Source of the DNA: Verrucomicrobiota bacterium
GTDB lineage: Bacteria > Verrucomicrobiota > Verrucomicrobiia > Opitutales > UBA953
NCBI GenBank assembly: GCA_026397965.1
Contig: JAPLTU010000035.1
Coordinates: forward strand, 28,928 to 92,927
Direction of reading: 5' to 3'
DNA length: 64,000 nt
In this document: in pieces, positions 37,663-47,433 of the stretch
Numbering within the stretch: the stretch's first letter is position 1
Layout of the letters: each line of letters begins with the position of its first letter
Notes under the pieces: generated by a model
Told to the model about the DNA's origin: nothing
Seen by the model: the letters and a program-made list of their open reading frames with translations, nothing else
Database searches by the model: none
Made by a program: the position numbers and the translations under genes

Positions 37663-39411
37663 GTGCGTAAGCCATTTTTCATAATCTTAGCTTTACTGGG
37701 AGGTTTCGTCGCGGCGTTCGCGGAAGCGCCCCAAGCCATCATCGCTCGTGCGGCGGTCGCCAAATCCGAAAAGACCCAGGGAGAGATCCTGACAGAGCTC
37801 ATGGGTAATGCGGATGACTCCATTTTGCCGCTGCTCGATGCATGGCGCAAAGATCGGCTTTTTCTTTACGACGCGCCTGGCATGCCGCCCGTGGTCGTCT
37901 TACTGCAGGGGGCTAAGGATGCTAAGGGGGCGCAGCAGGCTTCCGATATCCTCACCGGCAAGTCCTTGGCTGTTCGACTGGTTGCCGACGACCTTAATGC
38001 GGTTCCACATTCGGCTAATCTGCGCCGCATTATGAAGGCGGTACTGGACCTGACCGATCTTTCTTCGGCTAATCCAGCCAAGAAGCTCGGCGCCATCGCC
38101 GCGATCGGTCAGGGGCAGCAGATCGAAAAATTACCCGCACTCGAGAAGCGCCTCGCGGTCGAAACCGATCCTCAGGCGCTCAAGGCACTCCGCGAGGCTT
38201 TAGCATTGGTCCGGCTTCGATCATCGGATGCCACGATCAAACTCTCCGCGCTCAAGGAACTCGAAGCTCAGCAGTCCCTTGCGAGCACTGACTTTATCAA
38301 GACGGTGATCAAGGATGCGACAGCGGCGAAGGACGATAAGCTCGTCGCGGCGGCGCGTTCTGCGTTACAGGCTGTGGAGCGTCACCGCACCGTAGTCGAC
38401 TTCGGCGGCACGCTTTTCCGCAGTCTGAGTCTCGGAAGTATCTTGATCATTGTCGCATTGGGGCTCGCCATCACTTTTGGCCTAATGGGCGTCATCAACA
38501 TGGCCCACGGCGAGATGATCGCCATCGGCGCCTACACGACCTACGTCGTTCAGAACGTCTTCGCCAACGGGCTTGCGCTTTCGCCGTTTGGTTTCTCGCT
38601 CAGTCTGCCTGGCCTTCATACGACGGGATGGTGGCGTGAGTCGTACTTCCTTTTCGCACTGCCGTTAAGTTTCCTGGTCGCCGCCGCCGCCGGTATTCTG
38701 CTCGAACGTAGCGTCATCCGCTTCCTCTACCGTCGACCCCTCGAAAGCCTGCTCGCCACTTGGGGGGTTTCGCTGCTTCTCCAGCAGTTGCTGCGACTCA
38801 CCTTCGGTGCTAATAACGTGCAGGTCGGCAGCCCGGCTTACCTCAGCGGTAACTGGGTCGTTGCCGATATCCTTCTCGGCTGGAATCGCGTTTTCGTCAT
38901 CGGTTTCGCCACTCTCATCGTGATCGGCGTCTGGTTAGTACTCACGCGCACGTCGGTGGGGCTTCTCATCCGCAGCGTGACGCAGAACCGTTCGATGGCT
39001 GCTTGTATGGGCGTACGCACGGAACGCGTCAACATGCTGACTTTTGCCTTGGGCAGCGGCCTCGCCGGCCTCGCCGGCGCTTTTCTCAGTCAAATCGGGA
39101 ACGTCGGCCCGTCGCTCGGACAGTCCTATGTGGTAGATAGTTTCATGGTGGTCGTCGTTGGTGGCGTGGGTGACCTTATCGGCACAGTCATCAGCGGACT
39201 AGGCATCGGCTCTTTCGATCAGTTCACGCAGCAGTATTCTCCGACAGTCGCGGGTGCGTTGGCTAATGTGCCCTTCGTGGGCGGCGCTCTTCAGAACCTC
39301 GCGCAAGACTCGGCTGTCTTCGGCAAGATCCTAGTCCTCTGCGTCATCATCCTCTTCTTGCAGTGGCGTCCGTCTGGCCTTTTTGCCGCGCGTTCCCGCA
39401 GCCTCGATTAA
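37663..39411 (+). CDS. urtB: Urea ABC transporter permease UrtB
   Basis: This 582-residue permease has a signal-like N-terminus (GTG start, RKPFFIILALLGGFVAAFA), an N-terminal helical domain of about 230 residues found in UrtB proteins, and then the branched-chain-type membrane permease domain. The latter has LGLAITFGLMGVINMAHGEM and a later GSGLAGLAGAFLSQIG. It forms the inner-membrane channel with UrtC. The GTG is supported by the exported N-terminus. urtC follows after 3 nt. Confidence 0.93.
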   Translation: MRKPFFIILALLGGFVAAFAEAPQAIIARAAVAKSEKTQGEILTELMGNADDSILPLLDAWRKDRLFLYDAPGMPPVVVLLQGAKDAKGAQQASDILTGKSLAVRLVADDLNAVPHSANLRRIMKAVLDLTDLSSANPAKKLGAIAAIGQGQQIEKLPALEKRLAVETDPQALKALREALALVRLRSSDATIKLSALKELEAQQSLASTDFIKTVIKDATAAKDDKLVAAARSALQAVERHRTVVDFGGTLFRSLSLGSILIIVALGLAITFGLMGVINMAHGEMIAIGAYTTYVVQNVFANGLALSPFGFSLSLPGLHTTGWWRESYFLFALPLSFLVAAAAGILLERSVIRFLYRRPLESLLATWGVSLLLQQLLRLTFGANNVQVGSPAYLSGNWVVADILLGWNRVFVIGFATLIVIGVWLVLTRTSVGLLIRSVTQNRSMAACMGVRTERVNMLTFALGSGLAGLAGAFLSQIGNVGPSLGQSYVVDSFMVVVVGGVGDLIGTVISGLGIGSFDQFTQQYSPTVAGALANVPFVGGALQNLAQDSAVFGKILVLCVIILFLQWRPSGLFAARSRSLD

Positions 39412-39414
39412 CCC

Positions 39415-40533
39415 ATGGCTTCTTCCGAAAAGTACGTTCCGCCGGCTCCTCTGAGCGACACAACCGTCGCGCTACTGGTATTCACGGTCGGCGCGGTGCT
39501 GATCATGCCGACGCTCGACTCGTTTGGGGTGATCGACCATTTCACGCTCAATCTCTGGGGTAAATATCTGTGCTATGCTTTGCTCGCGTTATCGGTGAAC
39601 TTGCTTTGGGGCGGCACCGGGTTGCTCTCGCTGGGCCAGGCTCTCTTCTTCGCGCTCGGTGGCTATATGCATGGGATGTATCTCATGCGTATGATCGGCG
39701 ACCAGGGTCAGTATCATAAGCCGCTCCCCGACTTCCTGGTCTTTCTTGGCTGGACAGAACTGCCAGGGTTCTGGAAGCCCTTCGAGCATTTCTCTTTTGC
39801 GATGCTGATGGTCTTCCTGCTGCCTGGTGTCATCGCTGGGATCTTCGGCTGGCTTGCCTTCCGCTCGCGCATCAAAGGCGTCTATTTTTCGATTCTCACG
39901 CAAGCCCTGACCTACGCGGGCGCGCTCATCTTCTTCCGCAACAACACGCTGATGGGCGGCAACAACGGCTTCACCGACTTTAAGTCGGAGTTGGGGTTTG
40001 CGCTTCGCGAACCATCTACGCAACGCGGACTCTTTATTGCGACGGCCGTCGTGCTTATTGGGGTGGTGGTTTTCCTGCGGTGGCTCGAGGGCACGAAATT
40101 CGGCTTGGTCCAACGCGCCATCCGCGATGGCGAAAACCGCACGCTCTTCAGCGGTTATGCGACACCGACCTTCAAACTGTTCTTGTTCGTCCTCGCAGCC
40201 CTGATCGCAGCAATCGGCGGAGCTCTCTATGTTCCTCAGGTCGGCATCATTAATCCGAGCGACATGACTCCGGAGAAATCCCTGGAGGCGATCGTCTGGG
40301 TCGCCGTCGGCGGTCGGGGCACCTTATTCGGGCCGATTCTCGGTGCGGTCTTCGTGAACATGCTTAAGAGCTACGCGACCCGTGCGATTCCTGACCTCTG
40401 GCTTATCCTGCTCGGCGGACTCTTCCTGTTGGTGGTGCTCTTTCTTCCGGGCGGGCTGATTAGCCTGCCGGCAAAGCTTCGCGCTCTCTGGCAGAGATTT
40501 CGCCCTAACTCCAACCCGGTCAACGCCGCCTGA
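39415..40533 (+). CDS. urtC: Urea ABC transporter permease UrtC
   Basis: This 372-residue inner-membrane permease of the LivM-like class pairs with UrtB. Characteristic segments are LLWGGTGLLSLGQALFFALG near residue 65, FFRNNTLMGGNNGFT, and the cytoplasmic coupling loop LVQRAIRDGENRTLFSGY. About nine or ten hydrophobic segments are visible. It is flanked closely by urtB and urtD in the same operon. Confidence 0.94.
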   Translation: MASSEKYVPPAPLSDTTVALLVFTVGAVLIMPTLDSFGVIDHFTLNLWGKYLCYALLALSVNLLWGGTGLLSLGQALFFALGGYMHGMYLMRMIGDQGQYHKPLPDFLVFLGWTELPGFWKPFEHFSFAMLMVFLLPGVIAGIFGWLAFRSRIKGVYFSILTQALTYAGALIFFRNNTLMGGNNGFTDFKSELGFALREPSTQRGLFIATAVVLIGVVVFLRWLEGTKFGLVQRAIRDGENRTLFSGYATPTFKLFLFVLAALIAAIGGALYVPQVGIINPSDMTPEKSLEAIVWVAVGGRGTLFGPILGAVFVNMLKSYATRAIPDLWLILLGGLFLLVVLFLPGGLISLPAKLRALWQRFRPNSNPVNAA

Positions 40534-40536
40534 ATC

Positions 40537-41313
40537 ATGGCCCATCCTTTGCTCACGGTCGAAGACGTCTCGAAGACCTACGATGGCTTCAAAGCCATCA
40601 CGAATCTTAACTTTTATCTCTTTGAGGGCGAACTACGTACGGTCATCGGTCCAAACGGCGCTGGCAAATCGACGTTCTTCGATCTGCTTACGGGCCGTAC
40701 GCAGCCCGATAAAGGGAAGATCGAGTTCGGTACCGATCCGGCGGATAGTTACGATCTCACCAAGCTCGACGAAGTCGCCATCAACCGACTTGGTATCGGT
40801 CGTAAGTTCCAGACACCCAGTGTCTACGCCGAACACACGGTGCGGGAAAACCTCGTCCTCTCCATTCGCGGCACTCGCGGGGTTTTTGCGACGCTCTTTC
40901 ATAAGCTCGGGTCGAGGGAAAATGACCGTATCGACGAGCTTTTGAAGCTCATCAGGCTCGAAGCCAAGGGAGAATGGAAAGCGGGCCTCCTTGCTCACGG
41001 CGAGAAGCAGTGGTTGGAGATCGGCATGCTTCTCGCGCAGGAGCCCCGCGTCTTGCTGGTCGATGAACCTGCCGCAGGCATGACGGATGAGGAGACGCAC
41101 CGTACGGGCGAGCTACTGTTATCCCTTGCCGGCAAGCACAGCCTCGTGGTGGTCGAGCACGACATGACCTTTGTGAAACAGATTGCCACCAACGGACGCG
41201 TCACTGTCCTCCACCAAGGCGCCTTGCTCTGCGAAGGCAAATTCGACGACGTCCAGGCCGACCCGCGCGTCCGCGAGGTCTACCTTGGTCGCGGCAAACA
41301 CGGCACCCGATGA
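40537..41313 (+). CDS. urtD: Urea ABC transporter ATP-binding protein UrtD
   Basis: This 258-residue ATPase of the LivG class has Walker A GPNGAGKST, a GEKQWLEIGM signature region in place of the usual LSGGQ, and Walker B VLLVDEPAAGM, followed by the switch histidine in VVEHDM. It lies 3 nt after urtC and overlaps urtE by 4 nt. Confidence 0.95.
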   Translation: MAHPLLTVEDVSKTYDGFKAITNLNFYLFEGELRTVIGPNGAGKSTFFDLLTGRTQPDKGKIEFGTDPADSYDLTKLDEVAINRLGIGRKFQTPSVYAEHTVRENLVLSIRGTRGVFATLFHKLGSRENDRIDELLKLIRLEAKGEWKAGLLAHGEKQWLEIGMLLAQEPRVLLVDEPAAGMTDEETHRTGELLLSLAGKHSLVVVEHDMTFVKQIATNGRVTVLHQGALLCEGKFDDVQADPRVREVYLGRGKHGTR

Positions 41314-42038
41314 GTACGCTTCTCCATTTGCAGTCAGTCGAAGCCGATATCTCCGGTTCACGCATCTTGCGCGGAGTAGAACTTAAGGTCCGCCCCGGTG
41401 AAGTCGTCGCTTTGATGGGACGCAATGGGGTAGGCAAGACTACCACGCTTAAGACGATCACGGGGCTGCTCCCGGTCAGCACGGGAGCCATCATTTTCGA
41501 GGGTAAGCCGATTCATGGTCTTGCGACCGATGTTCGAGCGCGCCTGGGCATCGGCTATGTTCCCCAGGGTAGGGATATTTTCCCGCACATGACGGTGGAA
41601 GAAAATCTTCGGATCGGCCTCGTGGTTCATGGTCGCAAGGGCGCCGAAGCCGCCTCCGCGCTCGAGCGGGTCTACCAACTCTTTCCAGTCCTTAAGGAGA
41701 TGCTCGGACGTAAGGGAGGCGTATTATCTGGCGGACAGCAACAGCAGCTGGCCATTGGGCGTGCGCTTCTTTGTGATCCGAAATTACTGATCCTCGACGA
41801 ACCCACCGAGGGCATCCAGCCCTCGATCATCGAACAGATCGGCGACACGCTTCGTCTCCTACGCACCATTCCTCGTTCCGACGGCACGAGCCTGGCTATC
41901 CTGCTCGTCGAACAGTACGTCGACTTCTGTCGCTCGGTCGCTGCTCGCTACTATGCGCTCGATCGAGGTGCGGTCGTCTCTTCTGGCACCATCGCTGATC
42001 TCACGGACGAAGTAGTCCGTATTCACCTTCAAGTTTGA
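41310..42038 (+). CDS. urtE: Urea ABC transporter ATP-binding protein UrtE
   Basis: This 242-residue ATPase of the LivF class has Walker [10 protein letters not shown], signature [15 protein letters not shown], and Walker [15 protein letters not shown], ending with [10 protein letters not shown], which is typical of UrtE. It completes the urea importer and is separated from ureA by only 4 nt, so import and hydrolysis are co-transcribed. Confidence 0.95.
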   Translation: MSTLLHLQSVEADISGSRILRGVELKVRPGEVVALMGRNGVGKTTTLKTITGLLPVSTGAIIFEGKPIHGLATDVRARLGIGYVPQGRDIFPHMTVEENLRIGLVVHGRKGAEAASALERVYQLFPVLKEMLGRKGGVLSGGQQQQLAIGRALLCDPKLLILDEPTEGIQPSIIEQIGDTLRLLRTIPRSDGTSLAILLVEQYVDFCRSVAARYYALDRGAVVSSGTIADLTDEVVRIHLQV

Positions 42039-42042
42039 AATC

Positions 42043-42348
42043 ATGCACCTCCTCCCTCGCGAACGCGAAAAACTCCTGGTCGTCGTCGCCGCCGATCTCG
42101 CCCGTCGCCGCCAAGCCCGCGGTCTGAAACTTAATTACCCCGAGTCGATTGCCATCATCACTTACGAAATCATGGAAGGCGCCCGTGACGGTCGTACCGT
42201 CGCGGAACTCATGTCCTTCGGCACTTCGGTGCTCAAGGAGTCCGATGTCATGGAAGGCGTTGGCTCCATGATCCACGACGTGCAGGTCGAAGCGACGTTC
42301 CCTGACGGCACCAAACTTGTCACCGTCCATAATCCTATCCGTCCATGA
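42043..42348 (+). CDS. ureA: Urease subunit gamma
   Basis: UreA is the small gamma subunit of the nickel urease that splits urea to ammonia and carbamate. The 101-residue protein has the full family pattern [40 protein letters not shown] and the closing TVHNPIRP. Subunits are separate here rather than fused. It overlaps ureB by 4 nt. Confidence 0.97.
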   Translation: MHLLPREREKLLVVVAADLARRRQARGLKLNYPESIAIITYEIMEGARDGRTVAELMSFGTSVLKESDVMEGVGSMIHDVQVEATFPDGTKLVTVHNPIRP

Positions 42349-42653
42349 AACCCGGAGAAATCATTCCTGCGTCAGCACCCGCGCTCGAAGCGAATCTTGG
42401 CTTGAGAGAGATTTCGCTCGAAGTTGCTAACACCGGCGATCGGCCTGTGCAGGTCGGTTCGCACTTCCATTTCGCCGAAGCGAACGAAGGATTAAAGTTC
42501 GATCGGGCGGTCGCCCGTGGGTTCCGCCTCAACATCGCCGCTGGTACGGCGGTACGTTTCGAAGCCGGCGATACTCGCCGCGTCTCGCTCGTGGCGTTTG
42601 CCGGACGCCGCATGGTTTACGGCTTCAACGGTCGCGCGAACGGCCCTCTTTGA
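42345..42653 (+). CDS. ureB: Urease subunit beta
   Basis: UreB is the 102-residue beta subunit. Conserved segments are [29 protein letters not shown] and a C-terminal YGFNG. It starts inside the end of ureA (ATGA overlap), and its stop comes 2 nt before the ureC start, so the three structural genes are translationally linked. Confidence 0.97.
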   Translation: MKPGEIIPASAPALEANLGLREISLEVANTGDRPVQVGSHFHFAEANEGLKFDRAVARGFRLNIAAGTAVRFEAGDTRRVSLVAFAGRRMVYGFNGRANGPL

Positions 42654-42655
42654 CC

Positions 42656-44425
42656 ATGAGCCTAAGACTTTCCCGACTCCAGTATGCCCAGATGTATGGC
42701 CCGACCGTCGGCGACCGCGTGCGCCTCGGCGACACCAACCTCTTCGCCGAAGTCGAAGCCGACCTCGTCGCCGGCGTCGGTGGCTACGGTAATGAGGTAA
42801 AGTTCGGTGGCGGTAAGGTCATCCGCGATGGTATGGGGCAGTCCTCCACGGCCTCGGACGCCGAGTCGCTCGATCTCGTCGTCACGAACGCCCTGATTCT
42901 TGATTCAATTCTTGGCGTGATCAAGGCCGACATCGGCGTGAAAGCTGGCCGCATCGTGGGCATTGGTCATGCGGGCAACCCCGGCATTCAGTCAGGCTTA
43001 GGTTCCGCTTATCCAGACCCAGCGACCGGCAAGCCGAACCCGATGATCATCGGCGCCTGCACCGAAGTGCTCGCCGCTGAGGGTTGTATCGTCACGGCCG
43101 GCGGCATTGATACGCACATTCATTTTATTTGCCCGCAACAAGTTGATGAGGCGATCAGCTCAGGCATCACGACGCTGATTGGCGGCGGGACGGGGCCGGC
43201 TCACGGTACGCTGGCCACTACCTGTACGCCTGGGGCTTGGAATTTACACCGTATGCTCGAGGCGGCGGAGTCTTATCCGGTTCACTTTGGGTTTTTGGGT
43301 AAAGGCAATTGCTCTACGCCTGGTCCGTTGCGCGAACAGGTCCGTGCGGGTGCCATCGGCTTGAAGCTCCACGAAGACTGGGGTACCACGCCGGCAGCGA
43401 TCGATACCTGTCTCGGAGTCGCCGACGAACTCGACGTCCAAGTCGCCATCCATACGGATACGCTCAATGAGGCGGGCTTCGTCGAGACGACGCTGGCGGC
43501 CTTCAAGGGGCGGGCGATTCACACATATCACTCTGAGGGGGCAGGGGGTGGACACGCACCCGATATCATTCGCGTCTGCAGCGAGCCCAATGTGCTACCG
43601 TCGTCGACGAATCCAACTCGGCCGTTCACGGTCAACACCATCGATGAACATCTCGATATGCTCATGGTCTGCCATCATCTCGATGCCCGGATTCCGGAGG
43701 ACGTGTCGTTCGCCGAGTCGCGCATCCGTCCAGAGACTATCGCGGCTGAGGATCGGCTGCATGATCTAGGCGCTATCTCAATGATGTCCTCCGATTCGCA
43801 GGCGATGGGACGGATCGGAGAGGTTGTGTGTCGAACCTGGCAGACGGCGCATAAGATGAAGGAGCAATTCGGTGGTCTCGCCGGAGGGTCGCATCCGGCA
43901 GCGGATAATTTCCGCATTCTTCGCTATCTCGCTAAATACACGATCAATCCCGCAATCACCCACGGTATCGCCCACGTCGTGGGTTCGCTGGAGGTTGGCA
44001 AGGCGGCGGATTTTGTCGTTTCCAAACCGGCGCTCTTTGGCGTCAAGCCGGAGATGGTCTTGCGCGGCGGTTTCATCGCGTGGGCGAACATGGGCGATCC
44101 GAACGCCTCTATCCCGACCCCGCAGCCGACATTCTATCGCCCACAGTGGGGCGGTACAGGGAAGGCGATGAACCGTACGAGTATGACTTTCGTGAGTGAG
44201 GCCTCGCTCGCCGATTCACGCGGACCTGCCTCCATCGGGCTGAGTCGCCGCCTAGAGGCCGTCCGTCACTGTCGCAAGATCGGCAAAGTCGACATGGTTC
44301 ATAATGCCGCCATGCCTCGCATCGTGGTCGATCCTGAAACCTATCGCGTGACCGCTGACGGAGTTCACCTCACCTGCGAACCCGCCAAGGTGCTGCCTCT
44401 CGCGCAACGCTACCACCTCTTCTGA
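42656..44425 (+). CDS. ureC: Urease subunit alpha (catalytic)
   Basis: UreC carries the dinickel site. The nickel ligands and carbamylated lysine are intact: HIHFICPQQ (His pair near 154), GLKLHEDWG (Lys near 237), [21 protein letters not shown], the mobile-flap MVCHHLD and SDSQAMGR (metal-binding Asp). The ATG at 42656 is preferred; an in-frame TTG at 42650 adds two residues. At 589 residues it is about 20 longer than usual, mainly from an insertion ([17 protein letters not shown]) near residue 120, before the TEVLAAEG segment. Confidence 0.97.
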   Translation: MSLRLSRLQYAQMYGPTVGDRVRLGDTNLFAEVEADLVAGVGGYGNEVKFGGGKVIRDGMGQSSTASDAESLDLVVTNALILDSILGVIKADIGVKAGRIVGIGHAGNPGIQSGLGSAYPDPATGKPNPMIIGACTEVLAAEGCIVTAGGIDTHIHFICPQQVDEAISSGITTLIGGGTGPAHGTLATTCTPGAWNLHRMLEAAESYPVHFGFLGKGNCSTPGPLREQVRAGAIGLKLHEDWGTTPAAIDTCLGVADELDVQVAIHTDTLNEAGFVETTLAAFKGRAIHTYHSEGAGGGHAPDIIRVCSEPNVLPSSTNPTRPFTVNTIDEHLDMLMVCHHLDARIPEDVSFAESRIRPETIAAEDRLHDLGAISMMSSDSQAMGRIGEVVCRTWQTAHKMKEQFGGLAGGSHPAADNFRILRYLAKYTINPAITHGIAHVVGSLEVGKAADFVVSKPALFGVKPEMVLRGGFIAWANMGDPNASIPTPQPTFYRPQWGGTGKAMNRTSMTFVSEASLADSRGPASIGLSRRLEAVRHCRKIGKVDMVHNAAMPRIVVDPETYRVTADGVHLTCEPAKVLPLAQRYHLF

Positions 44426-44895
44426 TGACGATCCTTTGCCTCGTTCGTGGCCCTGTTTCCGCCCCCGATCTTTCCCTTCAGGAAGTTCCCGTCCGCGCAG
44501 AACGTCGCGACGTAGCGAAAAGATTATGGCGGACCACGGCCGAAGATGGCACGCCGTTCGGCTTCGAGCTCGAGAAGCCCTTTAAGCACGGCGACACCGT
44601 CCTGCAGGCCGCCGAGGTCCGCTATGTCATCCGCCAGATTCCAGAACCGGTTCTTTGCGTCTCACTGGACATGGCAGGTTCCGCCGCCGCTGGACTCGGC
44701 TGGGCGTTCGGTAATCTTCATCTCGAAGCCTCCACGGAGCCGGGTCGACTGATTGTCGGTGATTCACCTGTCGCCCGCCGTCTCCTCGAGAAGCTTGGTC
44801 TTCCTTTTAACACCGACATACGGGTCTTCCGCCCCGGACATTTCGCCCGCGGACCTCTCTCACCCCATGAACTCGGGCCCAGCCATCAGCATTGA
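44425..44895 (+). CDS. ureE: Urease accessory protein UreE-like nickel chaperone
   Basis: This 156-residue protein lies in the UreE position and shares the C-terminal peptidyl pattern LGWAFGNLHLEA then RRLLEKLGLP. UreE delivers nickel to the apo-urease complex. It is a divergent member: the usual LGNRH reads FGNLH, and the His-rich tail is reduced to [10 protein letters not shown]. Its ATG overlaps the ureC stop (TGATG), and its last 29 nt overlap ureF. Confidence 0.82.
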   Translation: MTILCLVRGPVSAPDLSLQEVPVRAERRDVAKRLWRTTAEDGTPFGFELEKPFKHGDTVLQAAEVRYVIRQIPEPVLCVSLDMAGSAAAGLGWAFGNLHLEASTEPGRLIVGDSPVARRLLEKLGLPFNTDIRVFRPGHFARGPLSPHELGPSHQH

Positions 44896-45580
44896 TACGG
44901 GGTGGATGCTCGGGATGCTTCAGGCGTCTGATTCGCTCTACCCGACGGGTTCCTACGCTCACTCGTTTGGTCTCGAAGGCATGATCGACGCCGGTGCCGT
45001 CCGCGATCGGGCGACCTTACGCACTTTCCTGCTCAACTCCGTATTGCCGTCGCTACGCAACATCGACTTGCCGTTGGCCGCCCATGCTTGGCGTGCCTTT
45101 GGCGCTCGGGATTGGCACGCCGTCGGCGAGATTTGTGCCTTGGCTTCCGCCTTGCGAGCGCCGCGCGAGCTACGTTCCGCCGCCGAAGCCATCGGACGCC
45201 AACGAGCGGAACTTCTCGCCAATGTCCATGAAGCTGAACTCGCCCGTGAATTCCTTCGCCGCATCAAGGAAGCCAATTGGCCGCATTGCACCGCCGTCTC
45301 CGCCGCACTCGAAGCCCGCGTCCACGGCGCTCCGCTCGCCGGCGTGATTGCCGCCGTCTGCTATGCGGCCATCGCCAGCGTGATCGCCGCCGCCACAAAG
45401 CTCCTCCGTCTCGGACAGAACGCCGCGCAAGGATTGCTGACCGAGATGGTTGTTCTCTGCCCCGAGATGGTCGGCCCGGCCTGTGAGCTCCCGCTCGCAG
45501 AAATTGGCTGGTTCAATCCCTGGCTCGATGCGGCTTCGGCGCGGCATGAGACCGCCAATGCCCGCCTCTTCATTTCCTGA
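44867..45580 (+). CDS. ureF: Urease accessory protein UreF
   Basis: UreF is a helical accessory protein that bridges UreD and UreG during nickel insertion. The 237-residue protein has [20 protein letters not shown], the family N-terminal signature. The ATG at 44867 is chosen because homology begins there; the frame is open further upstream inside ureE but out of family character. Its stop overlaps the ureG start (TGATG). Confidence 0.93.
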   Translation: MNSGPAISIDTGWMLGMLQASDSLYPTGSYAHSFGLEGMIDAGAVRDRATLRTFLLNSVLPSLRNIDLPLAAHAWRAFGARDWHAVGEICALASALRAPRELRSAAEAIGRQRAELLANVHEAELAREFLRRIKEANWPHCTAVSAALEARVHGAPLAGVIAAVCYAAIASVIAAATKLLRLGQNAAQGLLTEMVVLCPEMVGPACELPLAEIGWFNPWLDAASARHETANARLFIS

Positions 45581-46215
45581 TGACTATGACACCTCGACGC
45601 TCTCCACGTATCGGCATCGGTGGCCCAGTCGGCTCCGGCAAGACGATGCTTTGTCTCCGGCTCTGTCAGGCTCTCCGTGAACGCATCTCCATGGCTGTCG
45701 TGACGAACGATATCTATTGTTCGGAGGATGCGGAATTCCTGCGCAAGCACTCCGCGCTCCTGGAAGGGCGCATCGTAGGCGTCGAGACGGGAGGCTGTCC
45801 GCACACGGCCATCCGTGATGATACGACGATGAACGAGCAGGCGTGCCAAAAGCTTGAAGCCGCGATTCCTGACCTGCAGCTGTTGCTCGTCGAGAGCGGT
45901 GGCGACAATTTGACCGCGACATTCTCCCCCGAACTCGTCGACGCGTTTATCTATGTCATCGACGTCGCCGAAGGGGAAAAGATTCCGCGGAAGGGCGGTC
46001 CGGCCATCCGACACAGCGATTTACTCATCATCAATAAGATCGACTTGGCTCCACTTGTCGGCGCCGACCTGTCGGTGATGGATCGTGATGCCAAAATCCA
46101 GCGCGGTGAGCGGCCGTTTATTTTTTGCGATCTTAAGCGCCATCATAATCTCGATCAGGTTATCGCCTGGATCGAGCGCGAATTACTCTTTGCCCGCACC
46201 GCCAACGTGTCATGA
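45580..46215 (+). CDS. ureG: Urease accessory GTPase UreG
   Basis: UreG is the GTPase that drives nickel delivery. The 211-residue protein has P-loop [11 protein letters not shown], the metal-binding CPH within [25 protein letters not shown] and the NKID guanine motif. All expected motifs are present. An alternative ATG lies 6 nt downstream at 45586. It overlaps ureD by 4 nt. Confidence 0.97.
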   Translation: MTMTPRRSPRIGIGGPVGSGKTMLCLRLCQALRERISMAVVTNDIYCSEDAEFLRKHSALLEGRIVGVETGGCPHTAIRDDTTMNEQACQKLEAAIPDLQLLLVESGGDNLTATFSPELVDAFIYVIDVAEGEKIPRKGGPAIRHSDLLIINKIDLAPLVGADLSVMDRDAKIQRGERPFIFCDLKRHHNLDQVIAWIERELLFARTANVS

Positions 46216-47039
46216 ACGCACTCGACGGACATCTTCACTTACGCGCCGTCCGGGCTTCGGACGGTAGCACAGGGTTGTCCGCTCAGTCTTTCCGCGCCCC
46301 GTTTCATCTCAGCAAGCCGAACTGGGACCCCGATGCCCAAGTCTTGCATGTGCAGGTCGTCAACCCGACCGCTGGGATTCTTGAAGGAGATCGGCTGGAG
46401 TCTTCGATTACGGTGGAAAAGGGCGCGGCGTTGCTTGTCACTACGCCGAGCGCGAGTCGGCTGTTTCGCATGACCGAAGGCGGCCATGCGACTGGTCGCC
46501 AGCACTTCGAGGTCGCGCCCGGTGCTTCACTCGAAGTTTTTCCGGAGCCGATCGTACCTCACCGTGGCTCGTCTTATTTTCAAGAGACCACGATCGAGGC
46601 GGCGGAAGGTTCGAATCTACTCTTCATCGATCAACTGATGCCAGGTCGCCTCGCGCATGGCGAAGCTTGGGTTTGGGACAGGCTCGTGCTTGGTCTGACC
46701 GTGCGGCGGAGCGGAGAACTGATCTTGCGCGAGCGCTTCGATCAGTCCGGGGCTTCACTCCGGGCCCTCGCGGAATTCGCCGGAACTGGTGCCGGTTCAT
46801 GTTTCGCGAATATTGTCCTTCTGCCGGCGGCGGACGACGTTTCACCCTCCTGGCAGGCGGAGGTAATCGGATTACATCGTGATGGAGTCTGGCTCGGGGT
46901 TAGCCGTCTCCGCACCATTGGCTGGAGTATCCGCATCGTCGCCCCCGACCCTATCCGGCTACGGGATACTCTGGCGAACCTTCGGTCGACACTTAGACTG
47001 TCTTATCCGCGACTTGGTTGCGGGCTGCGGCGGCCTTGA
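46212..47039 (+). CDS. ureD: Urease accessory protein UreD/UreH
   Basis: UreD is the scaffold that binds apo-urease. The 275-residue protein has [20 protein letters not shown] and [14 protein letters not shown], plus the [19 protein letters not shown] segment, all typical. It lies last in the cluster, after ureG. Its 3' end overlaps a convergent small gene by 47 nt, and no terminator is visible at its end. Confidence 0.93.
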   Translation: MNALDGHLHLRAVRASDGSTGLSAQSFRAPFHLSKPNWDPDAQVLHVQVVNPTAGILEGDRLESSITVEKGAALLVTTPSASRLFRMTEGGHATGRQHFEVAPGASLEVFPEPIVPHRGSSYFQETTIEAAEGSNLLFIDQLMPGRLAHGEAWVWDRLVLGLTVRRSGELILRERFDQSGASLRALAEFAGTGAGSCFANIVLLPAADDVSPSWQAEVIGLHRDGVWLGVSRLRTIGWSIRIVAPDPIRLRDTLANLRSTLRLSYPRLGCGLRRP

Positions 47040-47298
47040 GCTGTCGTTGCGTTGCGGAGAAGAGGCACCAGGCACCCCAGGCGATGAGTGCCGCCGAGGA
47101 GAGAATCAGCAGCGTCGCTCCCGGATGGCGGGTAAGATAATCGGTGGTCCAGACGAACTCGTCGCCCTCATGGCCGCCTTCGTGGCCAGGGTGAGCTTGG
47201 GCCGTAATGGTCGAGAGAACACAGGCCAAGATGATGACCCAGAATCGGAGCATCGGCAGGATGGTCGTCAGGTTTGTGCCCATGCATACTCCCAGCAA
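46993..47298 (-). CDS. Small His-rich exported membrane protein
   Basis: This protein has up to 101 residues (alternative starts at 47283 and 47253) and begins with a hydrophobic export signal ending STITAQA. A histidine-rich mature N-terminus, HPGHEGGHEGDE, follows, then one membrane segment (TLLILSSAALIAWGAWCLF) and a short charged tail. Mature ends of the form HPGH occur in HupE/UreJ nickel transporters, but this protein has only one helix and is not a transporter by itself. It overlaps the end of ureD in the opposite direction. A nickel-binding role is inferred from His content and position only. Confidence 0.55.
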   Translation of the reverse strand: MLGVCMGTNLTTILPMLRFWVIILACVLSTITAQAHPGHEGGHEGDEFVWTTDYLTRHPGATLLILSSAALIAWGAWCLFSATQRQLKAAAARNQVADKTV

Positions 47299-47433
47299 TT
47301 CGTATGCCGAAAGTTGTTAACCCTACCGCATGCTTAAAAATCGACCATCGGCGACGGCTGACACCCGAATCTGTCCAGGTTTAGACATCGGCTTGCGATT
47401 CCGCCCTAAACGGAGTGCATTACAAGTCGAAGC

